Below are positions 18,646-29,438 of a DNA stretch of 64,000 nucleotides, piece after piece. Below the pieces are notes generated by a model. That model was given only the letters and a program-made list of their open reading frames with translations. It made no database searches and was not told where the DNA came from. The stretch is from NCBI GenBank assembly GCA_030432695.1, contig JAUILN010000002.1:62001-126000 (forward strand), written 5' to 3'. How positions within the stretch are numbered: the first letter of the stretch is position 1; each line of letters starts with the position of its first letter. Made by a program: the position numbers and the translations under genes. Origin of the DNA: a bacterium. GTDB lineage: Bacteria > Planctomycetota > UBA1135 > UBA2386.

Positions 18646-20118
18646 TCAGCCAGACCTCGCACTCGCGCCGCGGCAGGCCTGCAGCGCGGCATCGATCAGT
18701 TCCAGATCGTCGGAGTCGGCTGGCAGCCGCGCCGCGGCACGCTCCAGCCCTTCCACGGCAGCCCGGTCCGGATGGTCGACGAACCACGACGCGATCCGCG
18801 CATCGTCGGCGCTGCCGGCGATCAGCAAATCGACGAGCACGGCGGCGAGGTCGTCCGGCTCGCCGCGGAACAGCGCTTCGAACACCGCTTCGGCGTCGGT
18901 CGGGTCGGCGCTCGCGGCCACCGCGCGACGCAAACCCTCGGGCAGGCCGGATCCTGCGAGCAGCCAGTACAGGCTCGCGGCGCGGATGCGGAAGTCGAGC
19001 GGCTCACCGCCATGGTCCGCCCATTTCCGTAGCTCGTCCCTCGCCGGCTCCCCGAGGGCGAGCAGCGCATCGCGCAGATCGGCGACCCGATGCGGATCGG
19101 ACAGGAACTGCCACGTGAAGGGTCGTGGATCGATCGCACCCTCGAAGCGCCGCAGGGCGATGCGCAGGCCGGGCAGAGGGTCGACGCCGGGCTCCACGAG
19201 GTGCCGGTGACTGGCCGCGAACAGCGCCTCCTCCGCAGAGCCGCGGCGCAGCGCCTCGTCGAACAAGGACCCCGGTTCGAACGCACTTCCGGCACGATGC
19301 GCGGCCACCGCGGCACGCAGGCACTCGGCGAGCGGCCGCTGCGCATCGGCAGCGAGGCGGGCCAGCGGTTCGGCGAGTTCGGCCGGCACGCCGTCGCGGC
19401 GGCGCAGCAACGCATCGAGGGCCGCGCGGCGTGATGCGTCGGGGCCACGCGTGCAGAAGCCGAGCAAGGCCTCGGCGTCGGGCCTGGCGACCCGGCCGGT
19501 GTTCAGATCGATCTGGCGGAAGGCGTGGTCGCGACTGACGACCCAGGCGACCGCGCGCTCCGGATCGACGCCGTAGCCATCGCACCAGACCCGGGAGTTC
19601 GGCGTGTGCCAGGTCCCGGCCGGCTCGCCACCGAACAGGTCGTCGAGGGTCACCGACCAGACCTCGCGGCCTTCGACGTCGAGGAAGGTCAGGAGCTGGC
19701 CGTAGCCGAGCGCCGCGTGGTGGTCGAACAGCAGGAGACCCGGCGGCTGGTCGAAGACCCATGCGGCGACGGGCAGTTGCGGCAGGATCCGGCGAGCCAA
19801 CAGAGCGTCGGATGGGTCGGCGAGTCGCGCGAAGGGGTCGCTCGCGGCGGAGTCGCCGAGGCTCGGACGCAACGCGTCGCGCAACCAGTCGATGCGTTGG
19901 GCGGCGAGCGACTCGGCACCTTCGCGGCGCCGGCGGAGTTCATAGGGTCCCGGCCAATAGCCGCGCCGCGCGGTGAGCACCGCATACAGACGACCGCTCG
20001 GGGAGACCACGCGCCGGTCATCAAAGGGTCGCTCCGATACCGTGTTGGTGCCGGGCTGGGCGGGGGTGGTGCCTGCGAGTGCGGACAGGGCGACGCAGAG
20101 GGCGAGCAACCGTCTCAT
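18646..20118 (-). CDS. Exported protein, tandem paralogue A
   Basis: A 490-residue exported protein of unknown function with a clear signal peptide (MRRLLALCVALSALAGTTPAQ). The N-terminal half contains the shared motifs RVVSPSGRLYAVL, TLDDLFGGEPAGTWHT and GYGVDPERAVAWV, which suggest a small beta-rich sensing or binding domain. The C-terminal half (about residues 220-490) is helical and rich in Ala, Arg and Asp, consistent with HEAT-like repeats. It is the upstream partner of the paralogue at 17164-18621, and the two appear to come from a tandem duplication that has since diverged strongly. Confidence 0.82.
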   Translation of the reverse strand: MRRLLALCVALSALAGTTPAQPGTNTVSERPFDDRRVVSPSGRLYAVLTARRGYWPGPYELRRRREGAESLAAQRIDWLRDALRPSLGDSAASDPFARLADPSDALLARRILPQLPVAAWVFDQPPGLLLFDHHAALGYGQLLTFLDVEGREVWSVTLDDLFGGEPAGTWHTPNSRVWCDGYGVDPERAVAWVVSRDHAFRQIDLNTGRVARPDAEALLGFCTRGPDASRRAALDALLRRRDGVPAELAEPLARLAADAQRPLAECLRAAVAAHRAGSAFEPGSLFDEALRRGSAEEALFAASHRHLVEPGVDPLPGLRIALRRFEGAIDPRPFTWQFLSDPHRVADLRDALLALGEPARDELRKWADHGGEPLDFRIRAASLYWLLAGSGLPEGLRRAVAASADPTDAEAVFEALFRGEPDDLAAVLVDLLIAGSADDARIASWFVDHPDRAAVEGLERAAARLPADSDDLELIDAALQACRGASARSG

Positions 20119-20193
20119 GGTGTTCAGGGGTCGGACGAAGAACTCCGACCGGCAAGCTACACCACCGCTCCGCTGCGGGCGCGGGCCCCCGCG

Positions 20194-23100
20194 TCACCCG
20201 CCGAACTCGCGCATCCGAGACACCCACTCGATCAGCGTGATCCCGCCGATGCCGCCCGTGGGGATCAGCAGGGCACGGACCGCCGGGTGGCTGCCGAGAG
20301 TGGCGAAGGCGCTGCCTTCCATCGATCCGAACTCGTCGCGCAGTTCCTTCAGGTGGCTGACCCGGAGCCCGGTGTCGGGCTGGGCCTTGATGACCCGCTG
20401 CCGCTCGTCGAGGAACACCACCACCTCGTCGCGGATCCGCCGCGCGGTCCAGCCGAGGATCAGGCTGCCGGCGAGCGTGATGAGGGCGCTCGCACCGACC
20501 ACCACGATCAATCCGCTCGGCCAGGTCCACGCATCGAACACCACGTTGCGTGACAGGACCATGAACAGGATCACCACCGCGGGGAAGAACACCGCCGACT
20601 GGGCGCTGCTGGTGAGCTCGCGGGTGATGCGCAGGTAATCGACGCGCGCCGCCTCCGCCGCATCCAGTCCGATCCGCCTGGCGTGCTCGTCGTTGTCCGG
20701 CCAGCGATCGAGGTGCTCACCGAGGTCCTGGAGCAAGCGCGAGGTGCTGCGGCAGAGGTCGAACACCAAGAACAGCAGGATCTGCATCGCACCGACGCTG
20801 GCGACCACGACCGCGAGGTCGAGACCCCGCGCGAAGCCACCGCGGGCCGGAGCGACGGGCCGGCCGAGCAGGAGCATCAGGAGCAGAGCGCAGAAGAAGG
20901 CCACGACCGCCAACCCCACCGCCCGGAGCAGGCGCCGGACCGGGGGCGAGAAGCGGCTCCAGAATCGGCTCCGGGGGTAGCGATGCATGGCCCAGACCTC
21001 GACGGAACTCGACGGAACCGCCCACCCTTTGCGGGCCGAGCGGTGCAGCCCGTATCGCTCGCCCACGCGCGTCTCGGTCCGCTCGACCCGACACAGCGCC
21101 AGCAACGTGAACCACACCGCGAGCAGGCAGCAGCCGAGGCGCAGGATCTCCGTCGGCCAGATGCTGATCCCTGCCGCGAAGGCGAAGGGCTCACCTTCGG
21201 GATCGCGCGCGCCGGACTCGATGAGCAGCCCGAGGACGAGCGGCAGGACGACCGTCAGCGCGAGCGTGCCGAAGAACAACCGCGGTCGCCTGTCGATCAT
21301 GTGGGCGAGTTCACCGCGCCGGGTGAACACCAGGAAGGTCAGCACCACCACGACCATCGTCGCAACGACCAGGAGCCACAGGGATCGTCCGCCGCCATGC
21401 GGATCGTCGAGTGCAATGGCGCCGTCATTGGAGATCTCGTAGACCCGCGCCTCTTTGCCGACCGGCAGGACCGGCAGTCCGCTGTCGACGGCGAGCGCGC
21501 GCTGCGTCGCGACGAAGACCGAGGACTGGTAGTTGTCGCGGAACGGCGGTTGGACCTGCGGCAAGTGGTCGCAGAGGACGTCCTCGAGTTCCGCCGCGTT
21601 TCGCGCAAGGAGCTGCTCACGGGTCGGTGGCTCGAGTCCGTGCGACGAGGCGACCAGCAGATTGCGGGTCCACGGCAGGTGGCGCGGGTGCAACAGCACC
21701 GCGTCGAGGTCGGAGGTGAAGAACGTGGCGTCGGGCACGACCGGCCGGAGCGCCCGCAGCACCCGGATCTTGTCGTAGACGTCGGTTCCGAACACCCCGA
21801 CCGCGACGACGTCGTGGCCGCGCTCGGCGATCCGGGTCTGCAACCGCCGCAGATGGTCGAGGTGGCGCGATCCCGAAGCGAGGTCGAGGGACCGTGCGTC
21901 GTCGGCCGGGCCGGCGACCTTGACACCGTCCCACGCCACACCATCGAGGCCGCGCGGGTAGTGCACCACATCGATCCGGGCCGCCTTCGACTGCGCCGGA
22001 AGGTGATCCCGGAGGTGCCCGGCCCAGGCGCGACCGAACGCGGTGTTCTGCTCGACCACCAGCAGGATGTCGCCGGTCACGAGGTCGTCTCCCCGGCGCA
22101 GGCACAGCTCCTCGACGAGTCGCTCCGCCACCAGATCGTCGGGCGCGATGGTGCGCACGAGGGCCGGGATCCGTCGGCTCCACACCTCCGGTTCGCGCTC
22201 CGCACCGGATGTCACTCCTTCCGGCTCCCCGTCGGGCACGCTCACCGCATCCGACTCCGAAGGCCGCACATCGTACCGACGCAACGAGTCGGACGTCCCC
22301 GTGTCCCCTCGGAGGAACCGCGCGAACTCCGGCCGCGCGCTCTCCGCGGCGTGGGCCCGCCACGCCGCCTCCAGCCGGATCGGATCGACGTACCAGGGCG
22401 CTCCTGCCGCGACGGGCTGCGGCTCCGCCAACCCGACCGGGCTGGCCGGCGTCTCGAGCGGGATCGTCGCGCGCGGGCTGAACCACAGGCAGTACGAAGC
22501 CGCTTCGGCGGGCTTCTCGAGCTCCGTGACCAGCTCCAGCAACTCGTCGGAGTTGGTCGGCCCGATGACCCGGATCGGATCCGATCCACGTCGCCGACCC
22601 TCGGCATCCAGGAGTCCGCAGTCCCGCTCCACCGCGCGCACTGCGTCGACCACGCGCTGCTGCGGCGAGACCGACTGCGCCCATTGCTCGTCGATCCAGA
22701 CCAGGAGTACCGGAGAGTGACCGCGTCCGGTCCCCGGCGCCTCGCTCTCCTCCTGCGGCATGTCCTGCTCCGGCGCGCACCACTCGTAGGCGGCCCCCAC
22801 CTCGGAGTTCGAACAGCGAGCGACTCGCGCACCGAGCACCGGCAGATACCCGGATGCACCGAACCCGGAGTGCACCGCGAAGCGCATCCGCTGTCGGAGT
22901 TCGACGGACTCCACGCCGAAGCCACCCGGCAGACACACGGCGACGACCTGGTAGGAGCCCGCGTCGCCGACACCGGCCGGCACGAGCGCCTTCGGACTCG
23001 CCTTCCGCGGCCGCAGCGGATCCTCCCAAAGCCGCGTCGGCGTCCCGCCCACCGGACTCTCCTCCCACGCGACCTGGGCTCCACCGGTATCGCCCGAGAC

Positions 23101-23211
23101 CGAGGTGATTGCATTCCAGGGCTCCGTCCTCCCGAGCACCCCGACGCCGGCGAAGATCACCAGCAGGGTCGCAGGCCAGTTCGAACCGTCTCCGCGCGCA
23201 GCATCGGCCAT
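20194..23211 (-). CDS. Giant membrane protein with extracytoplasmic receptor-like domain
   Basis: A 1005-residue protein of unknown function. One N-terminal hydrophobic segment (WPATLLVIFAGVGVLG, about residues 12-28) is followed by about 600 extracytoplasmic residues. The part around 380-600 ('AVGVFGTDVYDKIRVLRAL', 'DATFFTSDLDAVLLHP') resembles the type I periplasmic ligand-binding fold. The C-terminal third holds about seven further transmembrane helices, for example SLWLLVVATMVVVVLTFLVF and AVGLAVVAFFCALLLMLLLG, and two cytoplasmic loops ('RIGLDAAEAARVDYL', 'DEVVVFLDERQRVIKAQ'). No kinase, cyclase or transport motif is visible. It may be a sensor or part of a multi-protein membrane system; this is inference from topology only. 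It stands alone between two intergenic gaps. Confidence 0.8.
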   Translation of the reverse strand: MADAARGDGSNWPATLLVIFAGVGVLGRTEPWNAITSVSGDTGGAQVAWEESPVGGTPTRLWEDPLRPRKASPKALVPAGVGDAGSYQVVAVCLPGGFGVESVELRQRMRFAVHSGFGASGYLPVLGARVARCSNSEVGAAYEWCAPEQDMPQEESEAPGTGRGHSPVLLVWIDEQWAQSVSPQQRVVDAVRAVERDCGLLDAEGRRRGSDPIRVIGPTNSDELLELVTELEKPAEAASYCLWFSPRATIPLETPASPVGLAEPQPVAAGAPWYVDPIRLEAAWRAHAAESARPEFARFLRGDTGTSDSLRRYDVRPSESDAVSVPDGEPEGVTSGAEREPEVWSRRIPALVRTIAPDDLVAERLVEELCLRRGDDLVTGDILLVVEQNTAFGRAWAGHLRDHLPAQSKAARIDVVHYPRGLDGVAWDGVKVAGPADDARSLDLASGSRHLDHLRRLQTRIAERGHDVVAVGVFGTDVYDKIRVLRALRPVVPDATFFTSDLDAVLLHPRHLPWTRNLLVASSHGLEPPTREQLLARNAAELEDVLCDHLPQVQPPFRDNYQSSVFVATQRALAVDSGLPVLPVGKEARVYEISNDGAIALDDPHGGGRSLWLLVVATMVVVVLTFLVFTRRGELAHMIDRRPRLFFGTLALTVVLPLVLGLLIESGARDPEGEPFAFAAGISIWPTEILRLGCCLLAVWFTLLALCRVERTETRVGERYGLHRSARKGWAVPSSSVEVWAMHRYPRSRFWSRFSPPVRRLLRAVGLAVVAFFCALLLMLLLGRPVAPARGGFARGLDLAVVVASVGAMQILLFLVFDLCRSTSRLLQDLGEHLDRWPDNDEHARRIGLDAAEAARVDYLRITRELTSSAQSAVFFPAVVILFMVLSRNVVFDAWTWPSGLIVVVGASALITLAGSLILGWTARRIRDEVVVFLDERQRVIKAQPDTGLRVSHLKELRDEFGSMEGSAFATLGSHPAVRALLIPTGGIGGITLIEWVSRMREFGG

Positions 23212-23289
23212 GGCAACACTCCTTCCGAGCCAGCCATGATAACCGCTACAACGTAGACGCCGGCCTGTGAACCGAAACAGGATCTCGGC

Positions 23290-24045
23290 TCAGCCCCTCA
23301 CACGCCCTGCGGCCCGAGCCCGGCCAGCCCGCCTGGTGCCGATCGCGTCCACCAACGAGGCGAGCTCCCCGAGATCGAGATTCTCCACCTCACAGCGCCG
23401 TGAGTAATAGGCCACTACCGGGGCGATGGTCATCGGGACGCTGAGGGCCGCGTCCAATCCATAGGTGGCCCAGATCCAATAGGCGTCGGCAGCCCCGCCC
23501 TGATAGGGCCGGAGCGCCATCGCCGTGAGCTGGATCGCGAGGATCATCACCGCCCAGGTAGACACCAGCACGGTGACCCGGATCCACGCGCCGCGGATCA
23601 AAGTCGAGGCACGGTTCAGTCCACGCCCGAGCCCGTTCTGCTCCATCACCAGGTCGGGTGCGACCAGCGACAGCCGCGCGTACCAGAGCAGCCCGGGGAT
23701 CACCAGCAGGAGCAGTCCGAACCCGAGCACGATCGCCGCGAGGAACTGCCAGAGCAGCAGCGGCATGTACGCCATCGCCGCCGCGCGGAAGGCGCGGCGG
23801 TAATCGACCGTGTCGCCAGCGAACACGCCGGCCACGCGGGCCGTGACGACCCCGGTCACCAAGGGCCAGACGAACAGCAGGAGCAGCGACACCAGGCCCG
23901 CCTCGGCTCCCGCCAACTCCGCCATCAGGTCCGGCAGGCTGACCAGGAGGTAGAGTGCCGCGATCGGCAGCCCGAGCCGAAGGGAGAGTTGGCCGACGAG
24001 TCCGAACTCCTCGGCCAGAGTCCGAGGTCGCAGCGCGATCTTCAT
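23290..24045 (-). CDS. Polytopic membrane protein, GPDPase-membrane-domain-like
   Basis: A 251-residue protein with about six transmembrane helices. ATG 24045 overlaps the stop of the upstream sigma-54 activator gene as ATGA, so the two are translationally coupled; the frame extends upstream inside that gene, but that part is a shadow. Hydrophobic segments include 'AEAGLVSLLLLFVWPLVTGV' and 'LLLWQFLAAIVLGFGLLLLV', and the motif 'WYARLSLVAPDLVMEQNGLG' followed by a helical 'RASTLIRGAWIRV' is typical of proteins related to the membrane domain of glycerophosphodiester phosphodiesterase. Its function is unknown. Coupling to the regulator is unusual. Confidence 0.8.
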   Translation of the reverse strand: MKIALRPRTLAEEFGLVGQLSLRLGLPIAALYLLVSLPDLMAELAGAEAGLVSLLLLFVWPLVTGVVTARVAGVFAGDTVDYRRAFRAAAMAYMPLLLWQFLAAIVLGFGLLLLVIPGLLWYARLSLVAPDLVMEQNGLGRGLNRASTLIRGAWIRVTVLVSTWAVMILAIQLTAMALRPYQGGAADAYWIWATYGLDAALSVPMTIAPVVAYYSRRCEVENLDLGELASLVDAIGTRRAGRARAAGRVRG

Positions 24046-26084
24046 GTCGACCCGTTGAGCGAGATCCCGAACCGTTCTGCGAGGCGGTAGACGGTGCTGC
24101 GCGCGACTCCGAGCTGGCGAGCAGCCGCGGAGACGTTGCCACCGGCCTCCCGCACGGCCCGTTCCAGCGCCTCCTGCTGGAGGCTGCGGAGGTCGGCGCC
24201 CGAGGACGAGCCCGCTGGCGCACCTGGCAGCCCACCCGATGACTCCTCGGCGATGCCGTGCGACCCTGCACCGACCGTCCGGACCTGCGGCGGCAGATGT
24301 TCGACCATGACCTCGTTCTCGTCTTCCGCCATGACCGCAAGGAACTCCAACACCGACTTCAGCTCGCGCACATTGCCGGGCCACGCGTGGGCTGCGAGCC
24401 GCGCGCGGACCTGAGGGCCGAGTGCACCCAATGCCCGACCGGCCGGAGTGCGGACCGCGGCCCAGAGCACCGCGAGCAGTTCGTCGAAGTCGGAGCGTTC
24501 GCGGAGCGTCGGCAGCTCCACGCAGGCCCCGCCGATCCGGAAGAACAGATCGCGGCGGAACGCACCGCTCTCGACCATCTCGCGCAGGTCGCGGCAGGTC
24601 GCGGCGACCACCCGGATGTCGGCGCGCCGCGGGCGGTCCTCGCCGACCCTGGTGTAGCTGCCATCCTCCAGCACGCGCAGCAAGGCGACCTGGGCCTCCG
24701 CCGACATCTCGGCGACCTCGTCGAGGAACAGCGTGCCGCCGTCGGCCGCGGCGATCCGCCCGTCGCGCCCTTGTCGGGCGGCCCCGGTGAAGGCTCCCGG
24801 GCCGTGGCCGAACAACTCGCTCAACAGGAGTTCCGGCTGGATCGCGCCACAGTTCACCGCCACGAACGGGCCGCCGGCACGCCGACTCGCATCGTGGATC
24901 GCGCGCGCGAACAGCTCCTTGCCCGAGCCGGTCTCGGCGAGCAGCAGCACCGGTAGCTTGCTGCGCGCCAGCCGCGCACAGGTCTCGCGGGCTGCCACGA
25001 GCTGAGGATCGGATCCGACGACCGCCGCGAACGCGGCCTTCGCCGGGCCTGCATCGCCACTGGCTCGCCTGCCACCCCGCGGCGACTGTGATCCACCCGC
25101 AGCTGCGACGAACACCAAGAGCGCGAGCAGACCACCCTCGGAGTCGGCCAACGGCTCGACCGAGACCTCGACGACACGTGCGTCGCTGCCGTCGGGAGAC
25201 CACAGCAGCGGTCCGCGCCCGTGCGCCGCATGGGCCTCGAGCTCCTGCCAGGGCGGGACGCATCGTTCGACGTGACAACCCGCGACCATGGAGCGCGCGC
25301 GCGCGTTGGCGCGGACCACGCGGCCCGGACGCTCCACGAGGAATGCCGCACCGGCCGCCCGCTCCATCAGCCGCTCGACCAGGTCGATCCCCCCGGCGGT
25401 CGCAGCATAGGCCCGCGCGCGCAGCACCTCCTCGATGGCGCGCGCCACGGTGACGACCACGCTCGGGTCGAAGCGAGCGCTCCGCTCGGCATACGACGTC
25501 GCGTCGAGCACGCTGACGATCTCGCCGCGATGGTCGCGGATCGGCGCCGCGAAGCAGCACAGCCCCTTATTCACGCGCGCGTAATGGGCCGCGCCGTGCA
25601 CTGCCACCGCGCTGCCTTCCACCAATGCCGTCCCGATCGCATTGGTGCCGCGCAGGTCTTCTCCCCAGACCGCGCCCGCGATCAGCCGCAGCCGCTGCGC
25701 CTCGTCGGCGAACGCGCCGCCGCCGAGCGAGCGGGTGACGATCCCCCGGTCGTCGGCGAGCACGGCGACGAAGTCCCGGCTCGCGCACAGCGCTGCGAAG
25801 TCGTCGAGCACCGCCTCCGCTCCGCGCCAGATCCACTCCACGCGCTCTTCGGCATCGGCGAGGTCATGCGCCTCGAGGACCGCATCTTCGAGCAGCGCCG
25901 CGCCGTCTTCGTCGACTCCCTGACTCAGCGAACGCTCCCAGGTGCGCAGGAGTGGCCGGGCCACCGCCGGGGCGTCCGCGGCCGCCGCTCTCGCCTGCCA
26001 GAGCGCGCGCTCCAGCTCGAGGGGCAGCGGCTCCAGGGACAGCATGGCTTGCTGCATGGCCAGGTCGATGCGGTGGCGTGCCAC
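24042..26084 (-). CDS. AcoR-type sigma-54-dependent transcriptional activator
   Basis: About 680 residues. An N-terminal GAF-type sensory region (about 60-230) carries the AcoR/DhaR signature GTNAIGTAL and 'NKGLCCFAAPIRDHRG'. The AAA+ domain has Walker A AETGSGKE ending at Lys389-Glu390, the sigma-54 contact loop GAFTGA at 430-435, Walker B GGTLFLDEVAEM near 446-457, and PGNVRELKS. A Fis-type helix-turn-helix (NVSAAARQLGVARSTVYRLA) ends the protein. Such activators use ATP hydrolysis to open sigma-54 promoters. GTG 26084 is preferred, with ATG 26057 also possible; longer in-frame extensions run into the divergent promoter. The divergent aldehyde dehydrogenase, preceded by a sigma-54-type promoter, is the likely target. 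Confidence 0.92.
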   Translation of the reverse strand: MARHRIDLAMQQAMLSLEPLPLELERALWQARAAAADAPAVARPLLRTWERSLSQGVDEDGAALLEDAVLEAHDLADAEERVEWIWRGAEAVLDDFAALCASRDFVAVLADDRGIVTRSLGGGAFADEAQRLRLIAGAVWGEDLRGTNAIGTALVEGSAVAVHGAAHYARVNKGLCCFAAPIRDHRGEIVSVLDATSYAERSARFDPSVVVTVARAIEEVLRARAYAATAGGIDLVERLMERAAGAAFLVERPGRVVRANARARSMVAGCHVERCVPPWQELEAHAAHGRGPLLWSPDGSDARVVEVSVEPLADSEGGLLALLVFVAAAGGSQSPRGGRRASGDAGPAKAAFAAVVGSDPQLVAARETCARLARSKLPVLLLAETGSGKELFARAIHDASRRAGGPFVAVNCGAIQPELLLSELFGHGPGAFTGAARQGRDGRIAAADGGTLFLDEVAEMSAEAQVALLRVLEDGSYTRVGEDRPRRADIRVVAATCRDLREMVESGAFRRDLFFRIGGACVELPTLRERSDFDELLAVLWAAVRTPAGRALGALGPQVRARLAAHAWPGNVRELKSVLEFLAVMAEDENEVMVEHLPPQVRTVGAGSHGIAEESSGGLPGAPAGSSSGADLRSLQQEALERAVREAGGNVSAAARQLGVARSTVYRLAERFGISLNGST

Positions 26085-26137
26085 GGCGCGAGGATAGCGG
26101 ATCGGCGCCGTGGCGGCAGCGGCTGAACGAACCGTTG

Positions 26138-26188
26138 CGCGACAGGTGGAGCGATCTGCGACACCCGAGCCGTCGCGTCGCGCGACAC
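26138..26188. promoter_or_regulatory. Candidate activator-binding region with GCGACA repeats
   Basis: Three copies of GCGACA (26139-26144, 26158-26163 and 26182-26187) lie about 30-95 bp upstream of the predicted sigma-54 promoter. The last copy belongs to an imperfectly spaced palindrome, GTCGCG-TCG-CGCGAC. Enhancer sites for sigma-54 activators are normally found at such distances, so these may bind the AcoR-type protein encoded next to them. This is inference from position; the spacing of 19 and 24 bp is not helical. Confidence 0.35.
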
Positions 26189-26217
26189 CTCCGGCCACTG
26201 GACCGGCCCAGAGGAAG

Positions 26218-26233
26218 CGGCACACCCATTGCC
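26218..26233 (+). promoter_or_regulatory. Sigma-54 (-24/-12) promoter
   Basis: The sequence CGGCACACCCATTGCC matches the sigma-54 consensus (YTGGCACN5TTGC): GG at 26219-26220 and GC at 26231-26232 are exactly ten bases apart, and GGCAC and TTGC are both intact. Transcription would begin about 12 bases further on, roughly 35 bp before the aldehyde dehydrogenase start. The divergent gene encodes a sigma-54 activator with an intact GAFTGA loop, which makes the assignment stronger. Confidence 0.72.
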
Positions 26234-26277
26234 CTGACGCGGATTCCACCCTCCACGAATCGAAGAGGAATCCCCAC

Positions 26278-27798
<1,521 letters not shown>

Positions 27799-27806
27799 GC
27801 CGCGCC

Positions 27807-28166
27807 ATGGACACCCCCCTCCGCGTCACCGCCACCGACGCCGCGCACCAGCTCATCGACAAGCTGCGCGCGGCGCACGGGCCACTGATGTTCCACCAGT
27901 CCGGCGGCTGCTGCGACGGCAGCGCGCCGATGTGCTACCCCAAGGGCGAGTTCCGCGTCGGCGACCAGGACGTGCTGCTGGGCGAGATCGACCGCTGCCC
28001 GGTCTACATCGGCCGCGCGCAGTTCGAGCTCTGGAAGCACACGCAGCTCATCCTGGACGCGGTGCCCGGCCGCGGCGCGGGGTTCTCGCTCGATGCGCCG
28101 ACGGGCATGCGGTTCCTGACGCGGGGGAGGGTGTTCAGCGCGGAGGAGATGGCAGCGCTGGGTTGA
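27807..28166 (+). CDS. DUF779 protein
   Basis: A 119-residue cytoplasmic protein of family DUF779. It is Cys-rich early on (FHQSGGCCDGSAPMCYPKGE, about residues 31-50) and has 'PVYIGRAQFELWKHTQLILD' near the middle, both typical of the family. DUF779 genes very often sit next to AldB-type aldehyde dehydrogenases, as here, with 8 bp between them, so a role connected with aldehyde or acetoin metabolism is inferred; the biochemistry is not known. The vicinal cysteines suggest a metal or redox site. It ends 4 bp from the stop of the convergent next gene. Confidence 0.9.
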   Translation: MDTPLRVTATDAAHQLIDKLRAAHGPLMFHQSGGCCDGSAPMCYPKGEFRVGDQDVLLGEIDRCPVYIGRAQFELWKHTQLILDAVPGRGAGFSLDAPTGMRFLTRGRVFSAEEMAALG

Positions 28167-28170
28167 ACGC

Positions 28171-29301
28171 TCAGAAGAACTGCCCCTCGAACTGCACCAC
28201 CGGTGCGTCGTGCACGTCCAGCCGTCCGTCCCCGGCGTCCGGGTCCTCGGCGAGCAGGACCCGGGAAGACGGCAGGGCCGCGCCGACGGTCACCTCCAAC
28301 CCGTTGGTCGTCACGACGCCCAAGGCATTGAACCCCGGAAAGCCGATCACGGACTGCGCGAAGAACCGCCTGCCGGTCCAGGCGGGATCGTTCGGCACGC
28401 TCAACGAGAGCGTCGCGCCATAGCCCGCCCGTGTGCCGCCCATCTGGAACGGCTGGCTGGCCACCACCTGGTCGACGAACAGCTCCTGGAGCGGAGCGCC
28501 GAAGGGCGCGAGGTCGAGACCAGGATCACGGCGCGCCGCGGCGAACAGCGTGACTCCTCCGAGTGGCTGGATGAACGCCTGGTTGATCAGCTCGACCGAG
28601 CCTCGCGGCACCAGCCGGACGAACCGGCCTCCGGACGGCGCACTCGCCTCCCCGAGCAGCAGCACGCGGTCGAAGTACGGCAACTGACCGGTCCGACCAT
28701 ACCGCCGCACATTGCCGCCGGTGGAGGCTGCGTCGAACGAGTAGCCCGGTGATCCACCCAAAGAGTCCCGGACTCGCCACTCGAGCACCAACCGGCGCCC
28801 CGCGCCGGTCGGGAAGGCCTGCCGTAGGCTGAACGGAATGCGAACAGCGAAGGCCGCGGTCGCACCCGGGACCGAGCGCACCGCCGGCAACGACAGGTCG
28901 CCCTGGAAGACCTGCGCGACGCTGCCGCGTTGGTCGGCGAAGCGGGTGCCGAGCTGCGCGAGCGGGCGCGTCGTCTGCCCGAACTCGAGCGTCACGTTGC
29001 GGACCGTGAAGGCGGACTGCGAGGAGACGAGGTCGTTCTCCGGACGCAATGCGATCGCATCGACCGCCAGCCCCTGCGGCGCAAGCCGCGAGGGATCGAT
29101 GATCTGCTGGACCCGAGCCCGCGTGGACGGCAACGGCAACGGGCTCGCGGAGTTGGCTTCGAGCTGGTCGTACCACGCGGGCACGGTCCGAAATGTCGTC
29201 TGCGCGAGCGGCCGGCCGACGAACACGCCGACGAAGACCAGCGCCCCGACCACGAGGCTGAGACCGCGAGCAGCGCAGGCCATTGCGTCAACTGCAGGCA
29301 T
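28171..29301 (-). CDS. Exported protein of unknown function
   Basis: A 376-residue protein. ATG 29301 has GGAG seven bases upstream and leads into a hydrophobic export segment (GLSLVVGALVFVGVFVGRPLAQ). The mature protein is beta-rich, with 'TFRTVPAWYDQLEANSAS' at its start and a C-terminal segment 'ATLSLSVPNDPAWTGRRFFA' followed by 'GLEVTVG', a pattern that recurs at the ends of planctomycete secreted proteins. No catalytic residues can be recognised. It is divergent from the sensor kinase gene, with about 137 bp between the starts. Confidence 0.78.
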   Translation of the reverse strand: MPAVDAMACAARGLSLVVGALVFVGVFVGRPLAQTTFRTVPAWYDQLEANSASPLPLPSTRARVQQIIDPSRLAPQGLAVDAIALRPENDLVSSQSAFTVRNVTLEFGQTTRPLAQLGTRFADQRGSVAQVFQGDLSLPAVRSVPGATAAFAVRIPFSLRQAFPTGAGRRLVLEWRVRDSLGGSPGYSFDAASTGGNVRRYGRTGQLPYFDRVLLLGEASAPSGGRFVRLVPRGSVELINQAFIQPLGGVTLFAAARRDPGLDLAPFGAPLQELFVDQVVASQPFQMGGTRAGYGATLSLSVPNDPAWTGRRFFAQSVIGFPGFNALGVVTTNGLEVTVGAALPSSRVLLAEDPDAGDGRLDVHDAPVVQFEGQFF

Positions 29302-29438
29302 GGAGAACTCCGGTGAGGACGAACCGAGCATCCCGCAACCTTCGCCGACCTGCCAGCCGGCGATGCGCCGGATTCCGCTCGCCGTTGCCTTCGACCGGTT
29401 GGACCGCTCCTCGATCCGGGCGAAACTGCGCCCCGTCC

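Noticed and set aside
20683..23256. An 857-codon plus-strand open frame
   Set aside because: It is antisense to the 1005-residue membrane protein, whose transmembrane helices and motifs are convincing.
24046..25560. N-terminal extension of the polytopic membrane protein into the regulator gene
   Set aside because: The extension is Arg-rich and out of frame with the conserved AAA+ domain; the ATGA overlap gives a better start.
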